From Eikenella sp963548155 (GTDB lineage: Bacteria; Pseudomonadota; Gammaproteobacteria; Burkholderiales; Neisseriaceae), in contig CAUUTP010000030.1 of NCBI GenBank assembly GCA_963548155.1, forward strand, positions 1 through 21,140: DNA of 21,140 bases, in the 5' to 3' direction. Shown here piece by piece: positions 6,641-14,304 of this stretch. The position numbers were made by a program, and so were the translations under genes. The notes below the pieces were generated by a model, which was given only the letters and a program-made list of their open reading frames with translations, was not told where the DNA came from and searched no databases. The number at the start of each line of letters is the position of its first letter. Position 1 is the stretch's first letter.

Positions 6641-7828
6641 TTATTGGGAAACGTAGCCGCGCAGTTCTTTGGCCTTGTTACGAGCCTCGGTGGCGGTACA
6701 TTCGAGGCGGGCGAGCTGACCGTTGTTGCCGCCGCCGGCCTGTTGGGCGGCTTGAGCACATTTGGCGGCGCTGCTGGCGGCCCAGGATTGGTAGTCTTGG
6801 CCGATAATGTCTTTCACATCGGCCGGAACGCTCTGCCACACGTTGCGCAATTCCTGTTGAGCGGCTTGGGCGCGCTGGGTGGCTTCAGTGAGCTGGTTGC
6901 CGGTGAAAGTTTCGGCTTCTTGCTTGAGTGCGGGTATGCGCTGCTGCACCTCGCGGGTGTCGCATTCGATACGCAAGGCTTCCTGCTCCAGCGGTTCGGT
7001 GGAGTCGGCCTTGCTTTGGTAGGCACATTGGCTCTCGCGCAGGCGGCTCCACTGGTTTTGAGCATCTTTGAGCTGGGTGCGGGCGGCGGCAGGCAGAGCT
7101 TGCCAGGCTTTATTGAGTTCATCGTGTGCCTGTTTGTTTTGGGTACGCAAGAGCTCAATACGGGCTTGCAGGCGGTTTTGGTCGAGCGTGTTCAGTTCTT
7201 GCTGGCGGGTTTCCTCAGCAGCAGATTTCTGGCGGATTTCGGCTACTTGTTTGGCTAAATCGGGGGCGGCGAGGTAGAAGGCGGCGGGATAGAGTAGGCC
7301 AGCAGCAATTTCTTTACTGGCCACGTTCACGACGAGTTTGTCACCGTTGTCGGTTTGGCTGACGGTGTAGCTGAAGGGGGCGATGAAGCCGCCTTTGCCG
7401 TCGGGCTTGAGCATATCGCCCGCGCTCATCAGGCCGTTGTAGTCGATGCCGTCGGTTTCGTTGATTTCAAGGTAGCTCTCGATGCTTTGTTTGATGCGGG
7501 TTTGGGCTTCGGGCTTAGGGGCGAGGCGTAGGGTGGCTTCGCAGGAGAGCGTTTTGCTGCCTTCGGAGGCGGCTTGGGTGGTGCGGATGTCAGTGATTTC
7601 GAAGCCGAGTTGCCCGAAGGCGGCCTGCACTTCGGATGCGCCGGATTCGAAGTAGGGCAGGCCGCTTTCTTGGGCGGGCGATACGGCGGCCTGGATTTGG
7701 TCGGTAAGCTGCCCGATGGCTTCGGGCGCTTGGCAGCTGAGGGCGGCCGGTTTGGCTTCTTCTTTGCCACAGGCGGCCATTGAGGCAGCAATCAGAAGGG
7801 CGAGGATGGGTTTAATCAGGGGTTTCAT
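6641..7828 (-). CDS. Lipoprotein with two LprI-like repeats
   Basis: Predicted lipoprotein of 395 residues: a basic start, a hydrophobic stretch, and the lipobox SMAAC with the lipidated Cys at about residue 20. The middle and C-terminal parts hold two copies of an LprI-type (DUF1311) pattern. Each has a predicted helix ending in a Trp-x(4-6)-x-C core and a following (L)(E/R)C...R helix: about 235-305 (WSRLRESQCAYQ ... RIECDTREVQ) and 320-392 (WAASSAAKCAQA ... RLECTATEAR). The paired cysteines probably form disulphides in the periplasm or at the surface. The family includes lysozyme inhibitors; whether this one inhibits lysozyme is inference. The ATG at 7828 has AAGGAA upstream. It is a separate unit ended by the hairpin at 6599-6625. 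Confidence 0.75.
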   Translation of the reverse strand: MKPLIKPILALLIAASMAACGKEEAKPAALSCQAPEAIGQLTDQIQAAVSPAQESGLPYFESGASEVQAAFGQLGFEITDIRTTQAASEGSKTLSCEATLRLAPKPEAQTRIKQSIESYLEINETDGIDYNGLMSAGDMLKPDGKGGFIAPFSYTVSQTDNGDKLVVNVASKEIAAGLLYPAAFYLAAPDLAKQVAEIRQKSAAEETRQQELNTLDQNRLQARIELLRTQNKQAHDELNKAWQALPAAARTQLKDAQNQWSRLRESQCAYQSKADSTEPLEQEALRIECDTREVQQRIPALKQEAETFTGNQLTEATQRAQAAQQELRNVWQSVPADVKDIIGQDYQSWAASSAAKCAQAAQQAGGGNNGQLARLECTATEARNKAKELRGYVSQ

Positions 7829-8129
7829 ATTTGGATTCCTTGATTAGGAAATGGATAACAGTATTCTAACCCGCCGTGGCGAGCCGTGGCGGGAAATTTT
7901 GCTTTTACAGCTAAAGAGTTTACTTCCTGCGGCAGTGGCTCACCACGCATGCTGTTGGTAGTCCGACACTTGGGAGAAGGAAGCATTGCTTGGCTATCGT
8001 GGGGGCCGTAGTTTTTCAGGTAGCCTTTCGATGGCTGGGGAGGCTACCTGAAAAAGATGGTTCGATTTTCAGGTAGCCTGTGCTTGGTGTGGGCTTGCAG
8101 GCTATCTGAAAGTTTGCGTCATACCATTG
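7829..8129. other. Intergenic region between the lipoprotein gene and ppx
   Basis: No gene seen. The left end is the lipoprotein leader: a -10-like TAGAAT on the minus strand (7868-7863) and, just upstream of it, GC-rich repeated GTGGC units inside an imperfect palindrome (CCCGCC...GGCGGG, 7870-7893). The right end holds the cluster of uptake sequences listed separately. Confidence 0.6.
8015..8110. terminator. Cluster of uptake sequences behind ppx
   Basis: Exact copies at 8015-8026 (reverse), 8041-8052 (forward) and 8068-8079 (reverse), plus a one-mismatch copy AGGCTATCTGAA at 8099-8110. The middle copy can pair with either neighbour, giving two mutually exclusive stems of about 14-15 bp. 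Positioned 20-115 bases beyond the ppx stop, they probably terminate ppx. Confidence 0.75.
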
Positions 8130-9623
8130 CTATTGCAGCAGCAGCCCGAAGCGGATACCGATTTTGCGCCATTGGGCGGCATCATCAGCCAGCGCGCCGG
8201 CGGTGAGGGGATTGTCTTCCGGCCATTGACGGCTGATGGCGAGGGTGTAGTTTTTGTTTTCGTAGCTCAGTCGGGTGCCTGCGGGCAGGGTGTGCGGCAG
8301 GCGGGCGCGGCAGAATAGTACGGCCAGGCGTAGGGCGGCCACGGCAAGCCACATGGTGGAGCTGATGGGCAATTCGGCCATTTTTTTTAAATCGCCGCGC
8401 TGACCAAGCACCAAAGTGGCGAGGATTTGCTGCTCTTGGCGGGAAAATCCGGGCATATCGGCTTGCTCGAGTATGTAGGCGGAATGCTTGTGGTAGGCGG
8501 TGTAGGCGATATCGGTGCCGATTTCGTGCACGAGGGCGGCCCAGCGCAGGTATTGTTGCCAATAGTGGCACTCTTTTTCGGGTTCGCGTTCGGCGAGCAT
8601 CTCGAAGAATTGGGCGGCGAGGGCGGCCACGCGCTGGGCTTGGTTTTGGCTGACGTGGTAGCGCTGTTGGAAATGGTCGATAGTTTGCTCGCGCATGTCT
8701 TCGTTGAGCTGGCGGCCGATGAGGTCGTAGAACACGCCGTCGCGCAGGGCTGCGTCGGTTACGGTCATGCTGTCGATATCGAGCTCGGCGAATACGGCGC
8801 TCATCACGGCCAGCCCACCGGCGAATACTTCGATGCGGTCGGCTTTCATGCCTTCGAATTTAGCTTTTTTGGCGCTGCCGGCTTCAATCAGGCGGGCGGC
8901 AATTTTTTGCAGGGAGGCTGGGGTGATGCGGTTGTCTTCGGGATTGGCGGCAGCGATGAGGTCGCGCAGGGTGCGGGCGGTGCCGGAAGTGCCCACGGCC
9001 AACTGCCAGCCGGTGCTTTTTAACAGCTTGGCAATGCGCTGGATTTCGCTGCGGGCGGTGTTGACGGCGAGCTTGAAGGATTCGGCGGACACTTTGCCTT
9101 TGGGGAAGAAACGCAAGCTGTAGCTCACGCAGCCGAGGTTGAGGCTTTCGGTGATGTCGGGCTGCAGGCGGCTGCCGATTACGAATTCGGTAGAGCCGCC
9201 GCCAATATCGACCACCAGCATCTGCCCGCTGCCGGGCGGCAGGGTGTGGATGACGCCGGTGTAGATGAGGCGGGCTTCTTCGCGCCCGGCGATGATTTCG
9301 ATGGGAAAGCCCAAAGCGGCTTCAGCACGGGGCATGAAGGGAGCAATATTTTTGGCCACGCGGAAGGTGTTGGTGGCCACGGCGCGCACCTGCTCGGGCG
9401 GGAAGCCGCGCAGACGCTCGTGGAATTTGGCCAGGCAGGCCAACGCGCGCTCTTGGGCGGCTTGGTCGAGCTGTTTGTGTTCGTCCAGCCCGGCGGCGAA
9501 GCGCACCATGTCTTTGATGGAGTCAACGATTTGCAGCTGCCCGTTGAGGTTGGTGCAGATTTGCAGGCGGAAACTGTTGGAGCCAAGGTCTACCGCGGCC
9601 AGCATATTAGCGGGGATGGTCAT
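8130..9623 (-). CDS. ppx: Exopolyphosphatase (Ppx/GppA family)
   Basis: Removes terminal phosphate from polyphosphate, or the 5'-phosphate of pppGpp in GppA-type members. The protein has 497 residues. The N-terminal ASKHA-fold domains show AAVDLGSNSFRL (9-20), the catalytic Glu region GREEARLIYTG (113-123) and DIGGGSTEFV (139-148). The C-terminal part has the HD-like helical domain (HEIGTDIAYTAYHKHSAYIL), typical of the long Ppx form. Sequence alone does not separate Ppx from GppA activity; the length favours Ppx. No clear ribosome site precedes the ATG at 9623, and another Met at residue 7 is possible. Divergent from the patatin gene. Confidence 0.93.
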   Translation of the reverse strand: MTIPANMLAAVDLGSNSFRLQICTNLNGQLQIVDSIKDMVRFAAGLDEHKQLDQAAQERALACLAKFHERLRGFPPEQVRAVATNTFRVAKNIAPFMPRAEAALGFPIEIIAGREEARLIYTGVIHTLPPGSGQMLVVDIGGGSTEFVIGSRLQPDITESLNLGCVSYSLRFFPKGKVSAESFKLAVNTARSEIQRIAKLLKSTGWQLAVGTSGTARTLRDLIAAANPEDNRITPASLQKIAARLIEAGSAKKAKFEGMKADRIEVFAGGLAVMSAVFAELDIDSMTVTDAALRDGVFYDLIGRQLNEDMREQTIDHFQQRYHVSQNQAQRVAALAAQFFEMLAEREPEKECHYWQQYLRWAALVHEIGTDIAYTAYHKHSAYILEQADMPGFSRQEQQILATLVLGQRGDLKKMAELPISSTMWLAVAALRLAVLFCRARLPHTLPAGTRLSYENKNYTLAISRQWPEDNPLTAGALADDAAQWRKIGIRFGLLLQ

Positions 9624-9720
9624 ATTGTTTGTGTCGGATGGAAAGCGTGTATCTTACCTTGCGGCGCCTAGTGTGTCATTATGCTGCGGCATTCCAGCTA
9701 GCCTTTAGGGGAGGCGGCTT

Positions 9721-9729
9721 TGCTATAAT
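9721..9729 (+). promoter_or_regulatory. Extended -10 promoter of the patatin-like lipoprotein gene
   Basis: TGCTATAAT: a perfect TATAAT (9724-9729) with an upstream TGC extension. No good -35 is seen 17 bp upstream (GCCTTT at 9701-9706), as expected for an extended -10. The predicted transcription start falls near 9736, at the first base of the uptake-sequence hairpin. Confidence 0.6.
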
Positions 9730-9736
9730 GCGCTTG

Positions 9737-9776
9737 AGGCTACCTGAAAATCGGTTTTCTATGTTTCAGGTAGCCT
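9737..9776. repeat. Uptake-sequence hairpin in the leader of the patatin-like gene
   Basis: Exact AGGCTACCTGAA (9737-9748) and TTCAGGTAGCCT (9765-9776). The pair lies between divergent starts (ppx at 9623, patatin at 9813), so it follows no gene end. It would form the 5' end of the patatin-like mRNA. Confidence 0.85.
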
Positions 9777-9812
9777 GCGTTATGGTTTAGATTGAATGTG
9801 AAAGGTTGGTTT

Positions 9813-11306
9813 ATGCGGATTCGTGCGTGCAATGTTGTGCTGAAACGTAGTGCGGCAGCGGGGTTGTTAGCGCTGCTTGGAGCCTGCTCGCTGGTGAACT
9901 ATCGGCCGGTAGCTACTATTTCGAAAGTAGATACCACGCAGGGCTACCGGCTGGAGCAGAGCATTGCTCAGCAAAACGACGATGTATTCGTGGTGCTGCT
10001 GTTTTCCGGCGGCGGTACGCGTGCGGCGGCTTTGGGCTATGGTGTACTCGAAGAGCTGGCCAAGCAGCCGGTGTATATCGAAGGGCGGGAGAAACCGCTG
10101 CTCGATAGCGTGGACTTGGTGTACGGCGTGTCCGGCGGCTCGGTATTGGCCACTTATTATTCGCTGCACGGGCGCGATACCATCCCCGCATTTGAACAGC
10201 AATTCTTGAAGCAGAATTTCCAAAAACTGGTGGGCCGGCAAGTGTTTTCGCTGGCCAACCTGCCGCGCCTGACCTCGCCTGAATTCGGGCGCGGCGATTT
10301 GCTGCAGGAGCAGTTTGAAGCCACTTTATTCGGCCACGCTACTTTCGGCGATTTGGCCAGCCGGCGCAAAGGCCCGTTTGCCGTGGTGTCGGCCACCGAT
10401 ATGTCGATAGGTAGGCGCTTTGATTTCACGCAAGAATTTTTCGACATGATGTGCCTCAACCTTTCCGATTTGCGCCTAGCGCGCGCCGTGGCCGCCTCCA
10501 GCGCCGTACCGGTGGTGTTTAGCCCGATTACGATTAACAACAACGGCGGCAACTGCGGCTACACCCTGCCGCCGCGCCTGCAAAACGTGCTGGAGCATGG
10601 CAGCGACGAGCAGCAGCAAGCCCGAACCCGCCGCGAGTTCGGCCAAGAGTTGGCGCTATATCAAGACAGCAAAAACCGTCCTTATGTCCATTTGCTCGAT
10701 GGCGGACTCACCGACAACCTCGGCTTACGCGGCCTATTGGAAGCCACTGAAATCTATCCCAGCCAAATTCTGCACCGCCAGCTGGCCAACCAAAACGTGC
10801 GCAAAATCATTGTGATTAGCGTGAACGCGCAAAACCAGCTCGACAGCACCATCGATCAGAGCGCCAAAGTGCCCGGCCTCTACGATGTGTTGGGCGCCAT
10901 CATCAACGTGCCCATCGACCAAAATTCGCAAGAGTCGCTACGCCGCATCCGCGCTGTGGCCGACCAATGGAATAGCCAGGCCAACAGCCGACAAGGCCGA
11001 CCTATCAGCCTGCATTTCGTGAGCCTCAGCCTGCGCGATTTGCCCGATTCTACCCTGCGCAAAAACGTGCTCAATATTTCCACCAGCTTTTACCTGCCGC
11101 GTGAAGACATCAACAATCTGAAAGAAGCCGCCCGCGTGCTGATGCGCCAATCGCCCGAATATGCCTGGGTGCTGGCTGCCTTGTCGAAAGAAGCGGGGTT
11201 AGAATCAGGGGTACAAGAAGGCTTGACTACTTCGGCTCAAGATGCCTGCAAAAACGGCACAGCGGCAGCCAGGGCGGATTGTTTGGAGGAAAGTAAGGCA
11301 GAGTGA
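9813..11306 (+). CDS. Patatin-like phospholipase lipoprotein
   Basis: Predicted lipid acyl hydrolase of the patatin family anchored as a lipoprotein. I start at the ATG at 9813, which has AAAGG 7 nt upstream, rather than the in-frame TTG at 9792; this gives 497 residues. Signal: basic start, hydrophobic 15-24, lipobox LLGAC with Cys25. Patatin elements: oxyanion loop SGGGTR (66-71), nucleophile Ser107 in GVSGGS (105-110), and the catalytic Asp296 in DGGLTDNLG (296-304), which completes the Ser-Asp dyad. The C-terminal 200 residues have no motif I recognise. It has its own extended -10 promoter and a strong terminator. The substrate is not known from sequence. Confidence 0.88.
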   Translation: MRIRACNVVLKRSAAAGLLALLGACSLVNYRPVATISKVDTTQGYRLEQSIAQQNDDVFVVLLFSGGGTRAAALGYGVLEELAKQPVYIEGREKPLLDSVDLVYGVSGGSVLATYYSLHGRDTIPAFEQQFLKQNFQKLVGRQVFSLANLPRLTSPEFGRGDLLQEQFEATLFGHATFGDLASRRKGPFAVVSATDMSIGRRFDFTQEFFDMMCLNLSDLRLARAVAASSAVPVVFSPITINNNGGNCGYTLPPRLQNVLEHGSDEQQQARTRREFGQELALYQDSKNRPYVHLLDGGLTDNLGLRGLLEATEIYPSQILHRQLANQNVRKIIVISVNAQNQLDSTIDQSAKVPGLYDVLGAIINVPIDQNSQESLRRIRAVADQWNSQANSRQGRPISLHFVSLSLRDLPDSTLRKNVLNISTSFYLPREDINNLKEAARVLMRQSPEYAWVLAALSKEAGLESGVQEGLTTSAQDACKNGTAAARADCLEESKAE

Positions 11307-11326
11307 GGATAATTGGTTAAGCTGAA

Positions 11327-11354
11327 AGGCTACCTGAAAGATTTCAGGTAGCCT
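11327..11354. terminator. Uptake-sequence terminator of the patatin-like gene
   Basis: AGGCTACCTGAA (11327-11338) and TTCAGGTAGCCT (11343-11354), flanked by AAA and TTTTT, form a stem of about 14 bp with T-run, 20 bases beyond the stop codon. It is a clear intrinsic terminator. Confidence 0.9.
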
Positions 11355-11416
11355 TTTTATAGTGGGTGGATATCAAAGCAAGCCAGTGTTGGCTTGCCTT
11401 ACCGTATTGATCAGCT

Positions 11417-11428
11417 TTCAGGTAGCCT
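11417..11428 (-). repeat. Uptake sequence containing the rarD stop codon
   Basis: Exact TTCAGGTAGCCT. On the minus strand rarD ends CAG GCT ACC TGA, so the repeat supplies the last two codons (Ala-Thr) and the stop. Confidence 0.9.
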
Positions 11429-12317
11429 GCTTTCTGCGTGCGCCCCACACAAATAGCGCCACGCCTGCCCATACCCACAGATAACCGGCAAACTGCATAC
11501 GGCTGAACGGCTCGTGGAAGGCGGTGAGTCCGAGTAGGAATTGCAGACTGGGTGAGAGGTATTGCAATATGCCGATGGTGGTGAGGCGGATGCGTTGTGC
11601 GGCGGCGGCAAACAGCAACAGCGGAATCATGGTGGCGGCACCGCTGCCGATGACGATAGCCAGGGGCAGGGGTGGCAGTTGGGCGAACACCAGGCTGCCG
11701 TGCCGATAGTGCCAGCCCAGATACAGGAGGGCAAAGGGCAGCAGCATCAGGGTTTCCAGCGTGAAGCCGGGCAGGGCGGGTAGTGGGGCGAGCTTGCGCA
11801 ACAGGCCGTAGATGCTCCAGCTCACGCCGAGGCCCAGTGCAATCCAAGGCATCTGCCCGCCCCATGCGGAAAGCCATACCACGCCCACGATGGCCAAAAG
11901 AATCGCGCCGATTTGCAGCGGGCGCAGGGCTTCACGCAGAAACAGGCGGCCGCAGAAGATACTGGCGAGTGGTGCGATGAAGTAGCCTAGGCTGGCTTGC
12001 AATACCTGCCGTTGGGTGATGGCGGCCAAATAGAGCAGCCAGTTTGTTGCCAATAAGGTGGAACAGATGGCGAAGGCGGTAAGGATTTGGCGGCTTTTGA
12101 CGGCTTGTACGAGCTGGGTGCGGGCGGAAGGTGAGCAGGCTACCGTGCCGATAGCGAGCAGCGATGCCCATACGATACGGTGTGCCATCAGTTGCCCAGC
12201 GCTGATGGGCTGACCGACCAGGGGCAGCCAGTAGAGCGGAAAAAAGCCCCAAATCAGGTAGCAGCCGATGACGCAGTAGAGGCCGCGGCGGTATTCGGTG
12301 GAGTGGGTGGTATTCAT
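11418..12317 (-). CDS. rarD: RarD family EamA-type permease
   Basis: Inner-membrane transporter of the drug/metabolite (EamA) superfamily, RarD branch; 299 residues with about ten hydrophobic segments. The RarD start RRGLYCVIGCYLIWGFFPLYW (10-30) and SAGQLMAHRIVWA near 39-51 are family hallmarks. LQASLGYFIAPLASIFCGRLFLREALRPLQ near 107-136 and LLGLTAFHEPFSRMQFAGYLWVW near the C terminus are typical of the two EamA repeats. Despite the name, a role in chloramphenicol resistance is not established for most members and the substrate is unknown. No clear ribosome site precedes the ATG at 12317. It is convergent with the patatin-like gene. Confidence 0.92.
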   Translation of the reverse strand: MNTTHSTEYRRGLYCVIGCYLIWGFFPLYWLPLVGQPISAGQLMAHRIVWASLLAIGTVACSPSARTQLVQAVKSRQILTAFAICSTLLATNWLLYLAAITQRQVLQASLGYFIAPLASIFCGRLFLREALRPLQIGAILLAIVGVVWLSAWGGQMPWIALGLGVSWSIYGLLRKLAPLPALPGFTLETLMLLPFALLYLGWHYRHGSLVFAQLPPLPLAIVIGSGAATMIPLLLFAAAAQRIRLTTIGILQYLSPSLQFLLGLTAFHEPFSRMQFAGYLWVWAGVALFVWGARRKQAT

Positions 12318-12339
12318 GATGTGTTGGCGGATGGTGTAG

Positions 12340-12351
12340 GGGCTACCTGAA
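12340..12351 (+). repeat. One-mismatch uptake sequence in the rarD leader
   Basis: GGGCTACCTGAA differs only at base 1 from the Eikenella sequence. Single, unpaired, 22 bp upstream of the rarD start. The remaining gap up to 12521 is AT-rich and holds no gene; a weak promoter-like TTGCAT/TACTAT pair for rarD can be read on the minus strand but is not convincing. Confidence 0.7.
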
Positions 12352-12521
12352 AGTTTTCGTTAAAAGGGTGGGCGTAGTTAAATGATTGTATTTTTTCAGT
12401 ATGGGTGCACGCTGCTGTGCTATTTGTACTCATCAACTCGCCATCTGGTATGAAATAGTAGGTATTTAGCGAGAAAATGCAAGGTATTAAGACAGTCTGC
12501 CTGTTGATATGAAAACGGTAG

Positions 12522-12561
12522 AGGCTACCTGAAAATCCATCGGGTGTTTTTCAGGTAGCCT
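12522..12561. terminator. Uptake-sequence hairpin terminator behind pilU
   Basis: Exact AGGCTACCTGAA (12522-12533) and TTCAGGTAGCCT (12550-12561), 24 bases beyond the pilU stop codon on the minus strand. Extra A/T pairs extend the stem to about 14 bp. Confidence 0.8.
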
Positions 12562-12585
12562 CTATCAGCCTTTGGTTTGGGCTGC

Positions 12586-14277
12586 TTACATCAGGTTCAA
12601 ATCGTTTACGCGTTCGAAGATATGCGTGCTTTCGCGGCCTTCTTCGTAGAGCTTGATGCGCAGACGCAAGTCGTTGGCAGATTCGGCCTGGCGCAGGGCT
12701 TCGTCGTAGTCGATTTCGCCGTTGATGTAGAGGCGGAACAAGTCTTGGTCGAAGGTTTGCATGCCGTCGTCTTCGGCGCGTTCCATCAGCTCGCGAGCTT
12801 CAAGCAGCTGGTTTTTGAACACGTGGTCCTGCATAGCGGGAGTGTTGATCAGCAAGTCGATGATGGCGTTTCGGCCTTTGCCGCCTTTTTTCAGCACCAA
12901 ACGCTGGCCGATAATGGCCACCAAGTTCAATGCCAAGTCCATCAGAATCTGCGGATGCCGCTCTTCCGGATACAAGTTCATAATACGCTCAACGGTTTGG
13001 CTGGCGTTGGTGGCGTGGATGGTGAAGAAGCACAAGTGACCGGTTTGCGCCAGTTGCAGGGCATATTCCATGGAGTGTTCGTTACGAACCTCACCCACGC
13101 AGACTACGTCTGGCGCCTGACGCATGGCGCTTTGTACGGCCGCACCCCAGCTGTGGGTATCAAGGCCGACTTCGCGTTGGGTGATGATGCTCTTGATCGG
13201 ACTGTGGATATACTCGATCGGGTCTTCGATGGTTACGATGTGGCCGGCAGAGTGTTTGTTACGCCAGTCGAGCATCGCGGCCTGCGAAGTGGATTTACCG
13301 GAACCAGTGGGGCCGGCCAGAATAATCAGGCCGCGCTTGCGCATGGAGAGCTCTTTGAGTACTTGCGGCAGGCGCAAATCGTCGACGGTGAGGATGTTGG
13401 TGGTAATGCGGCGCATTACCAAGCCAATACGGCCTTGCTCGTGATAGGCGTTCACACGGAAACGGATGCCGTTTTGCGATTGCAGGGAGTAGTTCAGCTC
13501 CCACTCTATCGGGAATTTGGCTTTTTGTTCGTCGTTGAAGGTGGAGTAAACGATTTGTGCGGCTTCGTCTTCGGTGAGCGGTTTTACCGGAATCGGCACC
13601 AGCGTGCCGTCGATTTTGAACGAAGGCGGGAAATTGCTGCTGATGAAGATATCGGAAGCGTTGCGTTTGAGCGATTCATCAGCCATTTTTTCCAGCAGCG
13701 GGTGCAGTTTGGCACGCTCACGGGTTAAGTGCTGGTTCGGCCCATGGCCGACAGGCTGTGCCGGCGCGGCATGCAGCGGCGGATGATTAGGCGTAGCTGG
13801 TGCGGGTCTGGCAGCAGGCTGTTGCGGGTCTGCTTGGGGTTGTGGAGCGGGCTGCGGTTGGGGTTGCGCTTGTGCCGGTGCGGTTTGCTGCGGGGCAGGC
13901 TGAGCCGGTTTGGCCGGAGCCTGCATCGGCTGGGCAGCATTGGGTGCGAGAGCCGCGGCGTATTTGGATTTGAGTTGCGGCTGCGGCTGTGCTGCTTGTT
14001 GTTGCACCGGTTGAGCGGGCTGGGCAGGCGGCGTAATGGGCTGCGCCACGAAACCAGGCTCAATCAATTCTGGTTCGCCGAATACGCTTTTGGGCAAATC
14101 GGGCAGCGGCGGAATCTCGAGCGTGCCGGCAGCCAGCTGGCTTTCCACGGCGGCTAAATCGCCATTCGGCATCATGGCAGAGGAAACGGGGGTAGGCTCA
14201 GGCGGCATATCGCCACCCTGGTTGGCCATTTCGGAGAGCAGCTCGGCCAAGTTTTGTTTGTGCTGATCGTTTGACAT
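12586..14277 (-). CDS. pilU: PilT/PilU-type pilus ATPase PilU with long Pro/Gln-rich N-terminal region
   Basis: Accessory retraction ATPase of type IV pili, acting at the inner-membrane base of the machine with PilT. The core runs from about residue 185 to 555. It has Walker A GPTGSGKST at 322-330, the Asp box IVTIEDPIEYIHSP (347-360), Walker B with Glu in DVVCVGEVRN (390-399) and the His box GHLCFFTIHATNA (413-425). Before the core lies an unusual 180-residue region: an acidic, Met-rich start (1-75), then about 100 residues (78-178) made almost only of Pro, Gln and Ala (PQPQPAPQPQ type). PilT proteins lack this region. The reading frame is continuous and the ATG at 14277 has AAGGGA upstream. 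It follows pilT by 27 bp and is probably co-transcribed. Confidence 0.93.
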   Translation of the reverse strand: MSNDQHKQNLAELLSEMANQGGDMPPEPTPVSSAMMPNGDLAAVESQLAAGTLEIPPLPDLPKSVFGEPELIEPGFVAQPITPPAQPAQPVQQQAAQPQPQLKSKYAAALAPNAAQPMQAPAKPAQPAPQQTAPAQAQPQPQPAPQPQADPQQPAARPAPATPNHPPLHAAPAQPVGHGPNQHLTRERAKLHPLLEKMADESLKRNASDIFISSNFPPSFKIDGTLVPIPVKPLTEDEAAQIVYSTFNDEQKAKFPIEWELNYSLQSQNGIRFRVNAYHEQGRIGLVMRRITTNILTVDDLRLPQVLKELSMRKRGLIILAGPTGSGKSTSQAAMLDWRNKHSAGHIVTIEDPIEYIHSPIKSIITQREVGLDTHSWGAAVQSAMRQAPDVVCVGEVRNEHSMEYALQLAQTGHLCFFTIHATNASQTVERIMNLYPEERHPQILMDLALNLVAIIGQRLVLKKGGKGRNAIIDLLINTPAMQDHVFKNQLLEARELMERAEDDGMQTFDQDLFRLYINGEIDYDEALRQAESANDLRLRIKLYEEGRESTHIFERVNDLNLM

Positions 14278-14304
14278 GATGTTTTCCCTTGTACGATTGT
14301 CGGT

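Noticed and set aside
12352..12521. Possible small RNA or tRNA in the AT-rich gap between rarD and pilU
   Set aside because: No cloverleaf, no clear promoter and no terminator of its own besides the pilU hairpin.
12577..13728. Plus-strand open frame of 383 codons antisense to pilU
   Set aside because: The opposite strand codes for an unmistakable PilU ATPase; the frame is a mirror of its codon bias.
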